Of a DNA stretch of 64,000 bases, positions 13,001-25,595 are shown piece after piece (positions within the stretch are counted from its first letter, which is position 1; every line of letters starts with the position of its first letter). The notes beneath the pieces are model-generated. The model ran no database searches. It had not been told where the DNA came from and saw only the letters and a program-made list of their open reading frames with translations. Source of the stretch: Tetrahymena elliotti 4EA (Eukaryota > Ciliophora > Oligohymenophorea > Hymenostomatida > Tetrahymenidae); assembly GCA_000231825.2 (NCBI GenBank), contig JH720302.1, positions 829,258-893,257 of the forward strand, given 5' to 3'. Made by a program: the position numbers and the translations under genes.

Positions 13001-13317
13001 CTAGTCACAATACCTTTTAATAAAAAATATAATCAAATCAACATCAATTTATTTCATTAATCATGAATCAATAGAAGCAATCTCAATTCAATGAAGATCA
13101 ATGCAATTCAAATCAGTAATAAAATAGTAATTTAAATTAAAATATATCCTCTACTAACAGCCATATTCAAAAATTATAAGAAAGAAAAAAATAAGCTAAA
13201 TTTACTAGTTTTTCTTTGACATAAAATGAAATGGCAAGCATTATTTAGTCGAAATCACAATTACAACAACAACAACAACAATAAATATCATAAAATCCTT
13301 CATTATATTTAAATTGA
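7014..13317 (+). CDS. TBC-domain Rab GTPase-activating protein with giant Gln/Asn-rich tail
   Basis: Exons 7014-7321, 7356-7644, 7914-7976, 8036-8130, 8240-8498, 8551-8796 and 8869-13317 join in phase to about 1,902 residues. Residues about 230-410 form a TBC domain. It has the arginine finger in NDVERTF (Arg near 239) and the glutamine finger in GYIQGIN (Gln near 274), then MPPEETYWV and HRWVLSFFANDI helices. Both catalytic fingers are present, so GAP activity toward a Rab is expected. A short N-terminal stretch near residues 145-190 (LVLNYLQPTEIFKLLQVSRQ) resembles an F-box-like helical motif; this is weak. The final 4.4-kb exon is one open frame of Asn, Gln, Ser and Thr, with a pure 16-Gln run. 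An in-frame ATG at 7023 is an alternative start. The 7645-7913 intron could be shorter, because part of it is also open. Confidence 0.9.
12037..12084 (+). repeat. Polyglutamine run, 16 codons
   Basis: Sixteen consecutive Gln codons lie inside the tail of the TBC protein. They are written as a mixture of TAA, TAG, CAA and CAG, so the DNA is not a pure trinucleotide repeat. The mixture suggests selection on, or drift within, protein composition and not recent slippage. Confidence 0.9.
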
Positions 13318-14032
13318 TATATTAAGTTCCTAATTAAATTGTAAATAATAAATAAAAAGAGTTATAGGTACCTATATTTAAATTTTCGTTTTAGTATGTC
13401 AAGTATAATAATTGTATGATTAACTTTTAAAAATTATTATATCATACAATCAATTTAACAGATATTTGGGATAGAATCACTATGAAATTAAATAAAATAC
13501 AATCAACATATTTTTTACATGAATTTAAATCATCTAAGAAATAAAAATATCATATTTTTATAGCAAATTAAAATTTTTACAATTTGCCTAATAAGAATTT
13601 TTTTTATCTGTTTCTAATAAATATAAAGAAAAATAAATAATAAAGCAGGTTGGTTAGTTTTAGTAGTTTTGAAAAAATATTTTTATCAAAGAATATTTTT
13701 AATGAATTAATTTGTTTTATTTGTTAAAAAAAATTTCTTTGAAGTTGATATTTGATTATTTATTAAAAAATGATAAAATAACATTTTATGATCTGAGCAA
13801 TAGATGTGAAATTAGTTATCTGAATACATATTTTTCTATTGGAATAAAAGAAAGTTTGTATTTGATTGCTTGATTTCTGGTAATTAGAAAGATATGATTG
13901 TAATATTAATAATGTTATTTTTCTGACAAATCAGCTTTAAATTTTAAATAAATACAATATTTAAAAATAATTAATTTCTAAAAGATTTGTTTATTTCCTA
14001 ACAATATTTAAAAAGATAAATTAAAATATAAA
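13318..14032. other. AT-rich intergenic spacer
   Basis: No coding frame seen. It holds the 3' region of the TBC gene and the promoter of the small membrane-protein gene. A GGTTGGTT core at 13649-13656 is discussed under rejected items. Confidence 0.6.
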
Positions 14033-14688
14033 ATGTCAGGATTATCACCTTTTGGCACTATCATCAACACTGTTTGGTCTTTAGTATTTATAGCCCCTCT
14101 TTATATAGTCTTAGCCACAATTTTATCTTAGTCCTTGATATTTTTGCATTAATATTCTAAGGATAGAACCTCATTCATTAGTAAATATTTAGGTGACATT
14201 TCATGGGCTTTCCCTTTTACTGTAAGAAATAGATTAACTATTTTAAATTGAAATTAAAATTTGTTATAATAATATTTAAATAGAGTTAGAATGATTTCAA
14301 ATTAACTTAAGTTTTATTAGTTTCTATTTGTTTAGCACTACTTTCTTTGCTTATTATTGGATTTATGATTTACAGCTCTTATGGAGAAAATAAATATCAA
14401 ACAACTAAAAAGAGATTGTTAGAAGAAATAACCAAAGAGCAAGATAAAATCAATAAAGAAGAGCAAGAAAGAGCAGCTGAAAGAAGAGAAGAAGAAGAAA
14501 GAATTAAAGCTGAAAAATAAGAGGAATATGAATAAAGAAAGAAGGTTTCTGATAAAATTACTTCTGAAATGCAAAGAAGAAAGCAATAAGAATTAGAAGA
14601 AATGAAGAAAAGATAAGAAGAATTTTAGGAAGATGAAAAGAAATATTAAGAACAAAGAAAAAAAGTTGAAACCAAAAAAAGCGATTGA
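14033..14688 (+). CDS. Small membrane protein with long charged coiled-coil tail, unrecognised
   Basis: Exons 14033-14221 and 14290-14688 give 195 residues. The N-terminal region has one hydrophobic segment (residues about 10-38). A second, starting VLLVSICLALLSLLIIGF, lies just after the intron (about residues 71-92). From about residue 100 to the end the sequence is a Glu/Lys/Arg-rich heptad-like helix with repeated EEE, RR and KK, ending TKKSD before TGA. This looks like a membrane-anchored coiled coil. I recognise no family. The intron is GT..AG and both exons are in phase 0. Confidence 0.8.
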
Positions 14689-15870
14689 TTGATTATAATT
14701 TTTGATTGTCTATGTTTCTTACAAAATGCAAACAATTTGTTATGTTTACACTAATATTATCTTTACTTATTTAGCTTAAATAGAAATAACAAGAGTTAAT
14801 TTAAATTGTTTCAAAAAGTTTAAAATGTCTCAAGATAGATTATTTGTTTTTTGAATTCTTTCTTAAATTAGAAATTAAAGTATTTTAAATTGAATTTAAA
14901 AGAAAATAATTAATGTTTTAATCTTTAACAAAATAAAGAGAATATAGTTCTTAATGTATCTCTTGTAAATACATTAAATGTTAACTTAAATATTTGTATT
15001 CATATTACTTAATTTTCTAAAAATAAAACATTGAATTTTACTTACAATTAGATTTAAAAATGATGTAAAAAAATTAAAAAATGAGTTAGTTACTGTGGTG
15101 GAAGAAAAGAAAAATCTATTTAAAATATGAATTGAGATTTAAATAATTAGATTATGAGTATTAATCATAAAACAATAAAATCTTTTTTGACATAGAAAAT
15201 TAATTTTTTCATTATGATCTTGTTTCATTTTTTTATTGCTTAATTCTTTCTTCGTTTTATTAAAATTAACTTTTAAAACTGAAAGACAATGAAAATTTTT
15301 TAATCTTCTATTCATTTTATTCCCAAAAATGCAATATACATCTTTCATAATTTTTCATTCTTTTTTTATAATTAAGAAATTTTTTTATAGAATTCAGTAA
15401 GATTCCTGATTTAAATTCAAAGATTGAAGAAATATATATAATAATGATAGATTTTGATAAGTATAAAACATGAAATATAAATAAATAAAGGAAAAAGTAA
15501 ATGTTTATTGTATTATTTATAATTTATTTCTTTTTATATAGATTGGTATTTCATTTACTATCTTATTTTTAATTTTAAGTTTATATAATTATTTATTAAT
15601 ATTAACTCAAAAAATAAACAAAAATAAAGAGTTTTAGATTTTCAATTCTTGAGTGAATATTCTTTAAATATTTATCTATCTAAATATTTAGTTTATCTGT
15701 TTTAGGAAAGTCTAATTATTTATATTATTTACAAATAAGTCTATTATTTAATTGTTTAATGTAAACTAAGTTTCTTTTTATGTTTAGTATTTATTGTTGT
15801 CTTATATTTTTAATTATTAATAATTCTATAATATATTTATCATTTGCTCATAATTTTTTAATATTTTTCT
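14689..15870. other. Convergent intergenic spacer
   Basis: The region lies between the 3' ends of a plus-strand and a minus-strand gene. It is AT-rich with no supported ORF; the 70-codon minus-strand frame at 15139-15348 has no recognisable features. It should contain both polyadenylation regions. Confidence 0.55.
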
Positions 15871-18800
15871 TCATTTTTACACAAAATATTTTGCAAACTC
15901 TTCTTCAACATTTAATTGCTATTCATCTATAACTTAAATATCATCTTCAGATTGTCTAGAGATAGTTGTTAGCTACTTTTTAAGATCGGAAGGCAAGATA
16001 TTACATTGCAAATCTAGTTAGCTTTCAGTGCAAGATGAGTCTGGGTCAAAATTCAAAACCTATTAATCGGTATTGATAGTTTAAACTTGCTACTAAAAGT
16101 TTTTTTAGTAATTTTAATTTTAATTCATAGCAGTTTCTTTTTACTACTGTTCATGCATTTATTAGATTTGATGAATTTGCTAGATTAAATTTATCTATTC
16201 AGGGGTAAGGTTATTAGGGTCTTTTTATATTTGTTCTTATAGTTAATCTAATTGTTGTTAATTAATGTTCAAGGTCTTTAAAATATTCTAATGAAGTTTG
16301 TTATTTTCATCGTCTTCATCATCATCATCGCTTTCTTATTTTTGAATATTTTGTAAGTTCTATTTAAACTTTTCTTGTAACTTTTAAGGTATTTTTGGAG
16401 GGGCCTTGCTTTATTATTTTATTTTACTTTTTTAAGGTTTTATTATTATTGATTAACTAACTTCTCTTTCACTAGGCTTTCCGAAATATCCAAAGCTACT
16501 TTCATCAGAGTCGTTAACAACTTTTATTAATAAAAAGAATTAGTTTTATTGTTTAAATCAAAATAAAAAATCTTAATTTTTGTCTTATTTTTGAGGCATT
16601 TTTTGAAAATAAAAAAATATTTTTTTAATTAAATTGTCAGTTTTTTGGGTTAATTAATGCAAAGATTGGAACAAATTTAATTATTCAAATAAAACAAATT
16701 AATAGATTACTTGAGCTGTCTGCGTATTAGAATTCGTTATCTAATTTTTTAAAGAATTCAGTGTCAATTTAGTTTCTTTTCTTTTTAACAGGGAAAATTT
16801 GTGGAGGATTATTTTTTAAAATTTCATCATTTGATTCTTCATTAAGGACATCGTTATTATATATATCATCAATGTCTATTCCTCTCTTTTTAACTGCAAG
16901 AAGCAGTTTAATCATTTTAGATTCTTTTTCTTTAAATTGGTTGACTTTTTTTTCTTATTCGAGGATGTAGTCTTTAAGCATTTCATTTTCTTTGTCTGTG
17001 TCAACTTCTTAGACATTTCCATCTTGATCACATATTTAAATGACGGAGTTTTTATTGTTTTATTATTTCTTTTTAGCTGATGTTTGTGTTTGTTGATCAA
17101 TTCTTTTTTTATGATATCCTCCCGTATTTGTACCTCTCGAAATTTCGCTTTCTTTTTAACTTAATTTATTTTGTACCAAATTAAGATCTTACTACAATAT
17201 TTCTATTTCTTTCAGCTTTTAATTCAACTTGTGTTAGATTTGTCTCTGTTTTTATTTGTTTTCTGTATTTATTTTAGAAACATTTTCTTCAAATTTTTTA
17301 ATTGCCTCTGCCAAAGGAGTTTCTTGGAGAGATATTAGCAAGAGTGAAGTAATCTCAGAAATATGATCAATAGGATTTGAAGTATTTTCTAGATCAAAGT
17401 TTTCCAATTTATTCAAGATTATCTTATTGTTTACAGTTTATTAAGACCAGAAAGAGCTATTTAAGCTGCCAACAACTTATGGCTAATTTTGAATTACTTG
17501 TTGATTATTTTATATAAATGAAGAATTCAAACTTTAGTTTTATTGTGGAAATGCTTATATAGATTATAGAGGAAGAGCAAGATTATTAGCTTAACGATTA
17601 CCATTGTTTTCAGTATATTTGTGATTGTATGAACTCTGTCCATTCAAAGTAGGATATGTAACTTAATTGGAATGAGTTGGAGTTGTATTTTATGAGTTAT
17701 TTTATTAGAAAAAGCCTTTGCTACTATTTATGTTTTGCAGTTAACTTTAATTTTTAAAAAATGTTTTGGGATCTTTTAATAATAATTGATTTCCATTCAT
17801 TGTATTCAAATTACCAATTCCATGAATATTGCCTGAAATGGAATTGAATTAAGATTCCATAAATAAATTTTCTTTATTTAATTTAGGTGACATGTTATTT
17901 GATGAATTGTTTCTAGCATGATTTGTCATATTCCCAGAAGTTGAGCCTGGGCCTTCTAAAGAGAAATTGTTTTTTTACACCTAAGGATTTGAGGTATTAC
18001 CAACTGAAAAAGGAGTAGATAAATGAGTTTGATTATGGATAATAGCACTTATTCCTTAGTTGATATTGCTTTTATTGTTGCTAATATTTTCTAATTACTG
18101 AGTATGAATATCATGATTGCTATTCTGTTTTTTATTTTTGATTTTCCCTGTTTAGTTCAAAGAATTTGCTGCTGCAACAGAGTGGTTTTAACTATAATTT
18201 CCTTGTACATTATTGTGAGTTTAAGGAGATTTAATGTAGCAATTTGTTGAATAGAAATTATTTTAATGTCCAGAAAAACTCATTGTTTTAGAAAGACCTT
18301 TTTAGTTACTGCCATATGGTGTTTGCATACTAGGGGATTTATTTTAAATGATATATTGAAGATTTTTTTATGAAGAAAGATGTGATTGAGGTTGAGAAAT
18401 AGAAACTTAGTTTGGTGAATTCTAACTTCCTATTGAGAAATTATTCATTTTACGCTTTTTCACTTTTTCAAAAATTATATTAGTGCTTGAATTGTCTTCT
18501 CCTTTTAGGTTAGTAAACGAATTGCTATTAAAATTTGTTTGTGAATTATGTGGGAGATTATTTGTAGTTGCATTCAAGCTATTTGTATCATTTATAATTC
18601 TATTAGCGTTATTTGCATTACTCAAAACAGTGTTGCTGCCAATAGGAGTTATGTTGTTAGTAGTTTAATTAGCTGTGCTGATATTTTAGCTTTTGGTGCA
18701 TGAGTTTATAAGTATTTGATTGCTATTGTTACTATTGCTATTACAAATTAAACTATTTAAGTTATTGTTATTATTAACTAAGCTATTTATGCTGTTTTTA

Positions 18801-20760
18801 TTTGTTTGCATAGCTCCGCTACTAGCCTTTCTACTGACAGAGGTAGATTAGTTATTTATTGAAAGTAGTATATTGTTAGTAGCTGCTGTACTATTATTTT
18901 TATGTTCAGAATTTGAACTACTCAATTTATTTGATAAACCCTAAGGAGTTGATGACTTGCTTCCATTCGAATTCTGATTGCTTGTCCCAATCTAAGCATT
19001 TAATTATTGCTAAAGAATAAGCTTTTTATTGATGTCTTCTTTAATCTTTTCTATTGATTATAAGTGACTTTATTTATCTATGCTCTAGTATGCAGCAAGT
19101 TATCCCTTTATTTTAAAAATTTAATTTTATTTTAATTCTTATTTTTTTAAAACAATTTAGTCAAAATTAAATCAAAAGAAATTGTCAGTTAATTCAAAAA
19201 AAAAATCATATGATTTTAATTTAAATTAAATTATTCATTTTGTTAAATTGCTAATTTTAGAACAAAAGTATTATTGAAAATAAAATAAAATTAGCACTTT
19301 TGGACAAGGTTTCTTGGTTATAATTTGCTTTTTCTAAGGCTTTTATTATATTTAATAACAAACAAATAAATTGTTAAATTAAGATATTTTTTCTTTTTTT
19401 GATTGCACTTTGATTTTGATTCATTCAAATGAAGTTAAATTAAATTTGATTATTATTATATTAGTTCTTTAGTATTAGTTTGTTTGTTTGTTATTTTGTT
19501 TATTTATTTATTTGTTGTTCAATTTGATTGAATGAATGTTTGTTTGTTTGTTTGATGCTAGCTAATAAATGAATAACTAACTAACTAACAATTTCTATTT
19601 TAATTTAATTAAATAATGAATATTTTTCTATTGCATCTTACTTGATTCGAGGAAGGAGGAGTAACTTGTTTAGGAGTAGAAGACTAATTTTAATAAGTTA
19701 CTCTTTGCTTCATATTTATTTAACCTTTTGCTGAGTTGTTAGAATGCTAATATTACTAGAGGGTAGAAGAGTTTTAGATGTGATTGTTGTTGATAGATTG
19801 AGACATTTTACTTGTCATATTATTCTAATTGCTATTTTATGGGTATGCTGCTGACTATTGATTAGCATTGCTAGTTATATGATTTAAGTTTAAATTTACT
19901 GTTGTACTGCTCTGCTTTAGATAATTATTTTTGAATAAATTAAATGCTGCGTTTGTTGCTGATAAGGTTGAAGAATTTGCATTCTATTTAGGAGGTGAGT
20001 TATTCTTCATTCCTAACTAATTTTGCTATTGCTAGGTGACTCCACTTTCATTATTAGACAAATTATGTAAATTTGCACTTAAAAAATGAGCATTTGAATT
20101 GATATTTACTGAGCTATACTAATTATTAACACTTTAATTACTATGATATGCACTATGCTAATTCGTATTATGTGCGTTAGGATTATTTGCATTCGCTAAA
20201 GAATGATTTGATGCATAAATGTTCTCTGAATTGCTAATATTTGTGTTAGAATTAGTCTAATTTTAAATGCTATTATTCTTGCTAGATTATGATACATATT
20301 TCTACTAAAGGAGCTTTGAATTACTAAAAGATCGTTAATGATTGCCTAATTAAGAAGACTACTATTATTATTACTAAGAATTACCAATATGGCCCTAAGA
20401 GAAATTCATATTTGATGCTCTCTAATCTAAATTACTAGTTCCTATAGATCCCTTGCGCATTTATTAATTTTGCATTGTTGGGCTAGGGTTGACTATTGAT
20501 TTTAATCCTGCAAGACTAGAAAATCCTTTAAAATTTAAAAAATGCTTAAAACTACCATTTGAAATTAAATAATATCATAAAAAAAGGCAAGCATGCAAAT
20601 TAATAGTACTGTTTGATGAATTTGCTGACTGAACGTTTGAAGAATTATTGCTTGAATATGAAGACAAATGGCCTTAATTGCCTTTCTGAGAATGACCATT
20701 CAAATATTATGCATTCTCCTTAGCACCGCTACTATACTATTAAGCTAAAGGCGAGTTCAT
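15871..20760 (-). CDS. Very large Asn/Gln/Ser-rich protein with C-terminal coiled coil
   Basis: Minus-strand exons 20760-20610, 20525-19642, 19105-16711 and 16520-15871 join in phase to 1,359 residues. The first 850 or so residues are low complexity (Asn, Ser, Gln, Thr) with short Q runs. From about residue 900 the sequence becomes ordered: a helical segment around SEITSLLLISLQETPLAEAI, then a coiled coil to about residue 1000, a basic stretch, and a conserved-looking block containing VKKRGIDIDDIY. The C-terminus is acidic (SDDDDEDDENN) and again Gln-rich. The last ordered block suggests the true functional core is C-terminal and the N-terminus is a disordered assembly region. I recognise no named family. 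The 536-nt second intron contains TTTG and ACTA tetranucleotide runs. Confidence 0.85.
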
Positions 20761-22782
20761 ATTTAACGTTGTTATTTATTCTATTTCTTATATTATTTGT
20801 TTATTTGTTTACCTTCTTGCTTGCTTCTATAAGAAATTCTTTAATAATATCAAATTTAATTATTAATGTTTACTACTACTCGTAAATCAAATCGATTCAA
20901 AATGAATTAAATTCAATCAGTCAATTTATCAATTATATATTTTATCAATCACTTTTCATTCATTTTATTATTTAATTACTTATTTTAAAATCTCTCTCAT
21001 TCTTCATATTGTTAGCATGAACATATACATACAAATCAATAAATTATCTTTTCCAATTAAAAAAAACAAACAAAACAGACAATTTGTACTTTTTTTCTAA
21101 TTTCTCCTTCCCCATTCATTTAATTTTCAATAATTAATAATAAATATTCATATTATCTTTGAAGTTTATCATTATTTTTAAGGAATAACTTACTAACCTG
21201 TCGAAATTTTGAAACAAGATTTTTAACTTGACTGACGACTGACTGACTACTTGCTTGCTTTTGTTTTATTATTTGAAAATTGATAACAATTTTTTTAAAA
21301 AGCTCAACAATTATTTCTACTTAATTTGTCTTAGTAATAGAATTGAATTTCAAAATAATCCATCTAAATTTCTACTTAACAAAAACTTCATCCCTATAAA
21401 TAATACAAATTCTTAAATTAAATTAAAGCTACCAACCATCTCACATTTTCTCTATCTGATTTTATTTTGAATTTTTATGAGTAACTTAAGAAATTGCTAA
21501 TAAATAATTTAGAAATTTGAATTAGTTAATGGATTGAAAAAATTTTCATTTAAATAAATTTTCAAAAGAAAAAATATCTTTCTATCTAATTTTCACAAAC
21601 AAGATCAATTATATCAACTAAAATTAATAAATAATAACAATAGAAATATTTTGTCTTATCAAATATTTCATCTTATTCAGTCAATTAAAAGTTTTGTTTC
21701 ATTTCTATGAAAGATAAAGTCATTTGGTCATCTTATATTCAAGAAACTTTACCTTTTGTAAAGAAGAAAGAGAAATGAAATATATTTTTTAAAAATATTT
21801 GGAGATAAAATTAATAATTTATTTATTCCTAAAAAAAAATATTTTTCAAAGTTAATTCTCAGAGGTTAGTCATATTTTTAAAAAGACTAGCATCATCTGG
21901 TTTTAACAAAAAGTCTTAAGATAACAAGAGATTACTCAAATTTATATTATGTATGAATGGATAAAATAATTTTTTAAAAATCAAATGAATGTTTCTTAAA
22001 TATAATTTTCCTTTAGAATTTTATTTGATACTCAAAAAACTCCATAATTTCAAAAACACATGAAAAAAACTTTGCTGTAATGATCTGCTTAAATTTATAA
22101 AATATCAAAATTTTTTTCAAACAATGGCTTTTTAGGAAAAAATAAAGAAAATCCTTTTTTGATTGGCTTTTATAAAATAGCAAAAGCCTACTTTTCGAAT
22201 ATTTATTTTAAACTAATCTACTATTTAAACAAGAATTTTAAAGATAAATATATTAATATAAAATATTTTGAATTTAAAAAATAAAAAAAGTACTTTATGT
22301 TTTTAACAGTTAAATTTCATATTAATAATATTAAAGAAATCATAAATTTACTCAATCACTCAAATAACTTAACTTATTAACTATAAATTTTACAATAAAA
22401 TTTTTTCACAAATAACTATTTATGGAGAAATAATAAAAAACTCTTTTATTGAGAAGCTTAATATCCATTTATAGTTAGTTATTAGTCCTTGGACAAAATA
22501 GAATTAATGTAAATTGGTTGATTTATTTAATTATAATGATAGCTACTATTTTAGCTGAAATCAAATTGTTTTTTAACAATTTTTAAATGGAAGATTAATA
22601 AGGATTAATAGTTTCTAAAATATTCTTTTAGAATCTTTAAAAATGATTGATTGAGAGATATCTAGGTTAATAAGATATGCTTTTGTATATTAATTTTCAA
22701 TATAAATCTTTAAAACATAAAATTAATTAAAAATTAACGAGATAGTTATCAGTAAATAATTTAGCCAAAAAATACAAAAGAA
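20761..22782. other. Divergent intergenic region
   Basis: About 2 kb separates a minus-strand start from a plus-strand start, so it must carry two promoters. It is AT-rich with scattered CATT and ACTG runs (for example near 21230-21260). I see no gene, RNA or clear regulatory motif. Confidence 0.55.
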
Positions 22783-23300
22783 ATGTAAGAATTTGATCCA
22801 AGCAGATACGATATTCCTGCTATAAAAGTAACTCCTTACAACACATAGTTCTTAGAACATAAAAAGTAAATATTTGAATAAAATTTACTGACAATTATTT
22901 AAATGAGAGAAACATTATAAATAGTCAAATTATATGAATTCATTTAAATATTAATTTATTTAAAAGATGTTTTGAATTATGCGCAAGAGATATGACAAAG
23001 AATTAGTTAGATGAAAAGGAAGAATTATGTGCAAGTAACTAACTCATTGATTAATAATTCTAATATTAATAAATATTTGCAAGATAGTTCATTTATCAAT
23101 CAAAAAGTTGAATTTTTCTTTAAATTAATTTTATTATTTTATAATTAGAAAATTGCTTGAGCAAGCATTTCCAAGCTTAGGTTTTCCTTTCATAAAAGAT
23201 GTATAGCGAATTCGTTAAATAAATTCAAAGCTCTCCTGATTATCAAAGAGCATTTTCTAAATAAGGAGATGGACCTTCTTTTAATGTTAAAACTAAATGA
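22783..23300 (+). CDS. Small TIM chaperone (Tim8/9/10/13 family)
   Basis: Exons 22783-22865, 22967-23034 and 23149-23300 give exactly 100 residues, the normal size for this family. The twin CX3C signature is present as CFELC (residues 29-33) and CAKNC (49-53), separated by 15 residues. Family members form hexameric chaperones in the mitochondrial intermembrane space that escort hydrophobic precursors, with two intramolecular disulfides. The second motif is completed only by splicing across the second intron, which supports the exon choice. Which of the four subfamilies it belongs to is not clear. Confidence 0.88.
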
Positions 23301-23597
23301 TTTTAATTTACTTTTGCTTTGTACATATTTATTATTTGTATTATTTTTTATCAAAATTCTGCCCAATAACTTATAAAATTATTCAAGAAAAATCTTAACT
23401 ATTTTGTAAAAACATTAAAACCTTATTACAAGCAAAAAAAATTATATTGTTTGGTTAAAAAAATAATATTAGTGAATTTTTTTAAAATGTTATCAAATAA
23501 ATCTCAAAATAAACTATGAATTTACCTTACAAACTAAATATAAATTCTTAAAAAAATATTTATTTGTTTACTAATATTTTTTTTTGTAATGAATTAA

Positions 23598-23840
23598 TAA
23601 ATCGAATAAACAGATTATCTAATATTTTTAGTAAAACTTTACTAGCTTTGTATTTAATGAAATAAAAACGAATTCTTTTTTAAGATAACTCGGAAGTCTA
23701 ATTGTATTTATATTTTGTAATTAACTTATTATCTAGTTAAACTATAAGATTATTCAATATTTTTAGTAAAGCAAAACTATTTATTTTTTGTATTTAGTAA
23801 AATAAAGACTAACTATTTTTTAAGATAATTAGGAAGTGAT
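23598..23840. repeat. Diverged direct repeat, two copies of about 105 bp
   Basis: Copy one (about 23598-23703) and copy two (about 23730-23840) share the same order of blocks: ATATTTTTAGTAAA, TTTGTATTTA, TAAGATAA and GGAAGT. They are imperfect by eye, so the duplication is old. No terminal inverted repeats or target-site duplications are visible. Confidence 0.55.
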
Positions 23841-24246
23841 AATACCTACTTTTATAAATGCTTTCACTTTTGATTTATCAATAATCCAATAATATCAACA
23901 ATATGGTAACAAATAGAAAATGAGCAATTAAACACATTTTACTTTTATAAATTTTTATCTCCATTTAATTTTGTGTTGTTAATTTACATAACTAAGATCC
24001 AATAATTAGGTTTAGAGTCAATTAATAATAGTTAAACTAAGAATTAGTTAAAGATTTTAAGTTAATATCAAAGCTATTTGTACCCAATCCAACCAAATAT
24101 TAAAATTAAAATTATTTGGTAATTTATTGTTTTTATTTTATTTTAATTCATTTTGATTTTATTTTTTAACCACAAATAAAAATGTTAAAATGCTAATTAA
24201 GATTTAAATTAAAATAAATTCATCAAATTAAGATTTTAATAAGATT

Positions 24247-24295
24247 ATAATTGCTATATTCTCTAGATATAATAATTGCTATATTCTCTAGATAT
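24247..24295. repeat. 24-nt perfect tandem duplication
   Basis: The 24-nt unit beginning ATAATTGCTATATT occurs at 24247-24270 and again at 24272-24295, separated by one base. It lies about 240 nt downstream of the minus-strand GTPase-like stop codon. Confidence 0.85.
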
Positions 24296-24532
24296 CTTTT
24301 TTACTTTGAAATTAAATGAGATTATTTTCAATCAAGAATAAGTGAATGAATAGATAAATATGAAAATAAATTAAATCACTTCGTAATCTCAATCTTATCA
24401 AGTGAATAGAATTATTTTAATTTATAAAATTAAAGAGTAGCTTAAAGTGAAAAGCTTTTATGATAATTTGATTAAATTAATTTAAAGTTAGCATGTAATT
24501 CTAAGCTGTTTTTATTAATAACCAAACATGTA

Positions 24533-25312
24533 TCAAACAAATAAAAATTAGTAAATATTCTGGCTTTCAAGTAATTTGTAAATGGAGGAGTCTATGGGTG
24601 AAATTAAACGTATCGCTTCATAGATTATGTCTTTACGGATGACTTTGTTATAGTTATGTTGGATTGATTTGTATTAATAAACTGCTGATTCTTTTTGTCT
24701 TTTTACTTAGGAAACTAAATTGATGTAGTTTTTTAACTCTTAAATATTATTTGGTTGTCTGTTTATGAATTCTTAACATGATCCAATAGAATAAAAAAGA
24801 GATTTCGCTATGTGTTTCTGTTTTGATGAGTAAGACAAGTATTAAGCATTAAATATAGAAGCTAATTTCTTTCCTTCTAAATCAGATACTTATAATAAAG
24901 ACTAGTCAACATCACTGAATGTACCTAAGATATAAACAAATTTGTTGACTAATAAATAACTCATTTTTTGTAAGACCTTTTTTAACTTATCAAATTGTTC
25001 TCTTTTTTATCTATTATATGTGAAGACAATATACTCATTCTACTAGAATCTGTTGATTGTTTTCTCAAGAAATTTCATAGATTCGCCCTATAAATAGACA
25101 CCAGATAATTCAGTAATCTTAAATGAATACAAACCCAAATTTTAGAGCTAAACATTAATTATGCAACCTAAAATACCTGCGCTTTCAAAGTATTCTTTCT
25201 CATGGTAATTAAAATTGTTACTTAATGTATCTATCATTGAAGACTTCCCTGAGAAGTGAGGTCCACAAATTAAAACTCTGCAGTCAGTTCCGCCTTACAA
25301 ATTTTAGAGCAT
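24533..25312 (-). CDS. Degenerate small-GTPase-like protein
   Basis: One open minus-strand frame of 259 residues. The N-terminus has a P-loop of the GxxxxGKS type, GPHFSGKSS, followed by a strand-helix pattern like Ras/Rab/SRbeta-type GTPases. The later motifs are poor: ELSG stands where DxxG is expected, the NKxD position reads like GTFSDVD, and a SAK motif is not obvious. The C-terminal third (from about residue 165) is an extra helical extension with many Gln and Lys residues. It may bind nucleotide without cycling normally. There are no cysteines at the very C-terminus for prenylation. Confidence 0.75.
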
Positions 25313-25595
25313 TGTCAAATTAGAAATCAAAAATAAATAAATAAATAAATAAATAATTTCAAAATTAATAAAAAGATTTTTGATAGATAAATTTTTGAAT
25401 TACTATTAATAATGATTAAACAAACAATTCTGTTTTCTTTTCTTTTCTATATCAAGGACTTTATCAGAAAAATTAAAATAAAAATAAAGATTGAAAAATT
25501 GTTTAAAAATACAACTGATTTAAATTTCATTTTTTGTTGAAGCTATTTGTTTTTACATAAAATAAAAATAAGGAAACAAATCGTTTTTATATTTT

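Larger units (their letters stand above)
23301..24532. other. Convergent intergenic spacer with short repeats
   Basis: No gene seen between two convergent genes. It contains a diverged direct repeat (about 23598-23840) and a 24-nt tandem duplication (24247-24295). Confidence 0.55.

Noticed and set aside
13642..13657. AAAGCAGGTTGGTTAG resembles the reverse complement of the Tetrahymena chromosome-breakage sequence (TAAACCAACCTCTTT).
   Set aside because: The GGTTGGTT core matches, but there is an extra C and the flanks differ; the breakage signal is a strict 15-mer. Also no telomere-like repeats are nearby.
18422..18668. Short ORFs on both strands within the large minus-strand Q/N gene.
   Set aside because: The minus-strand one is a fragment of the real gene under the standard code; the plus-strand one is its reverse shadow.
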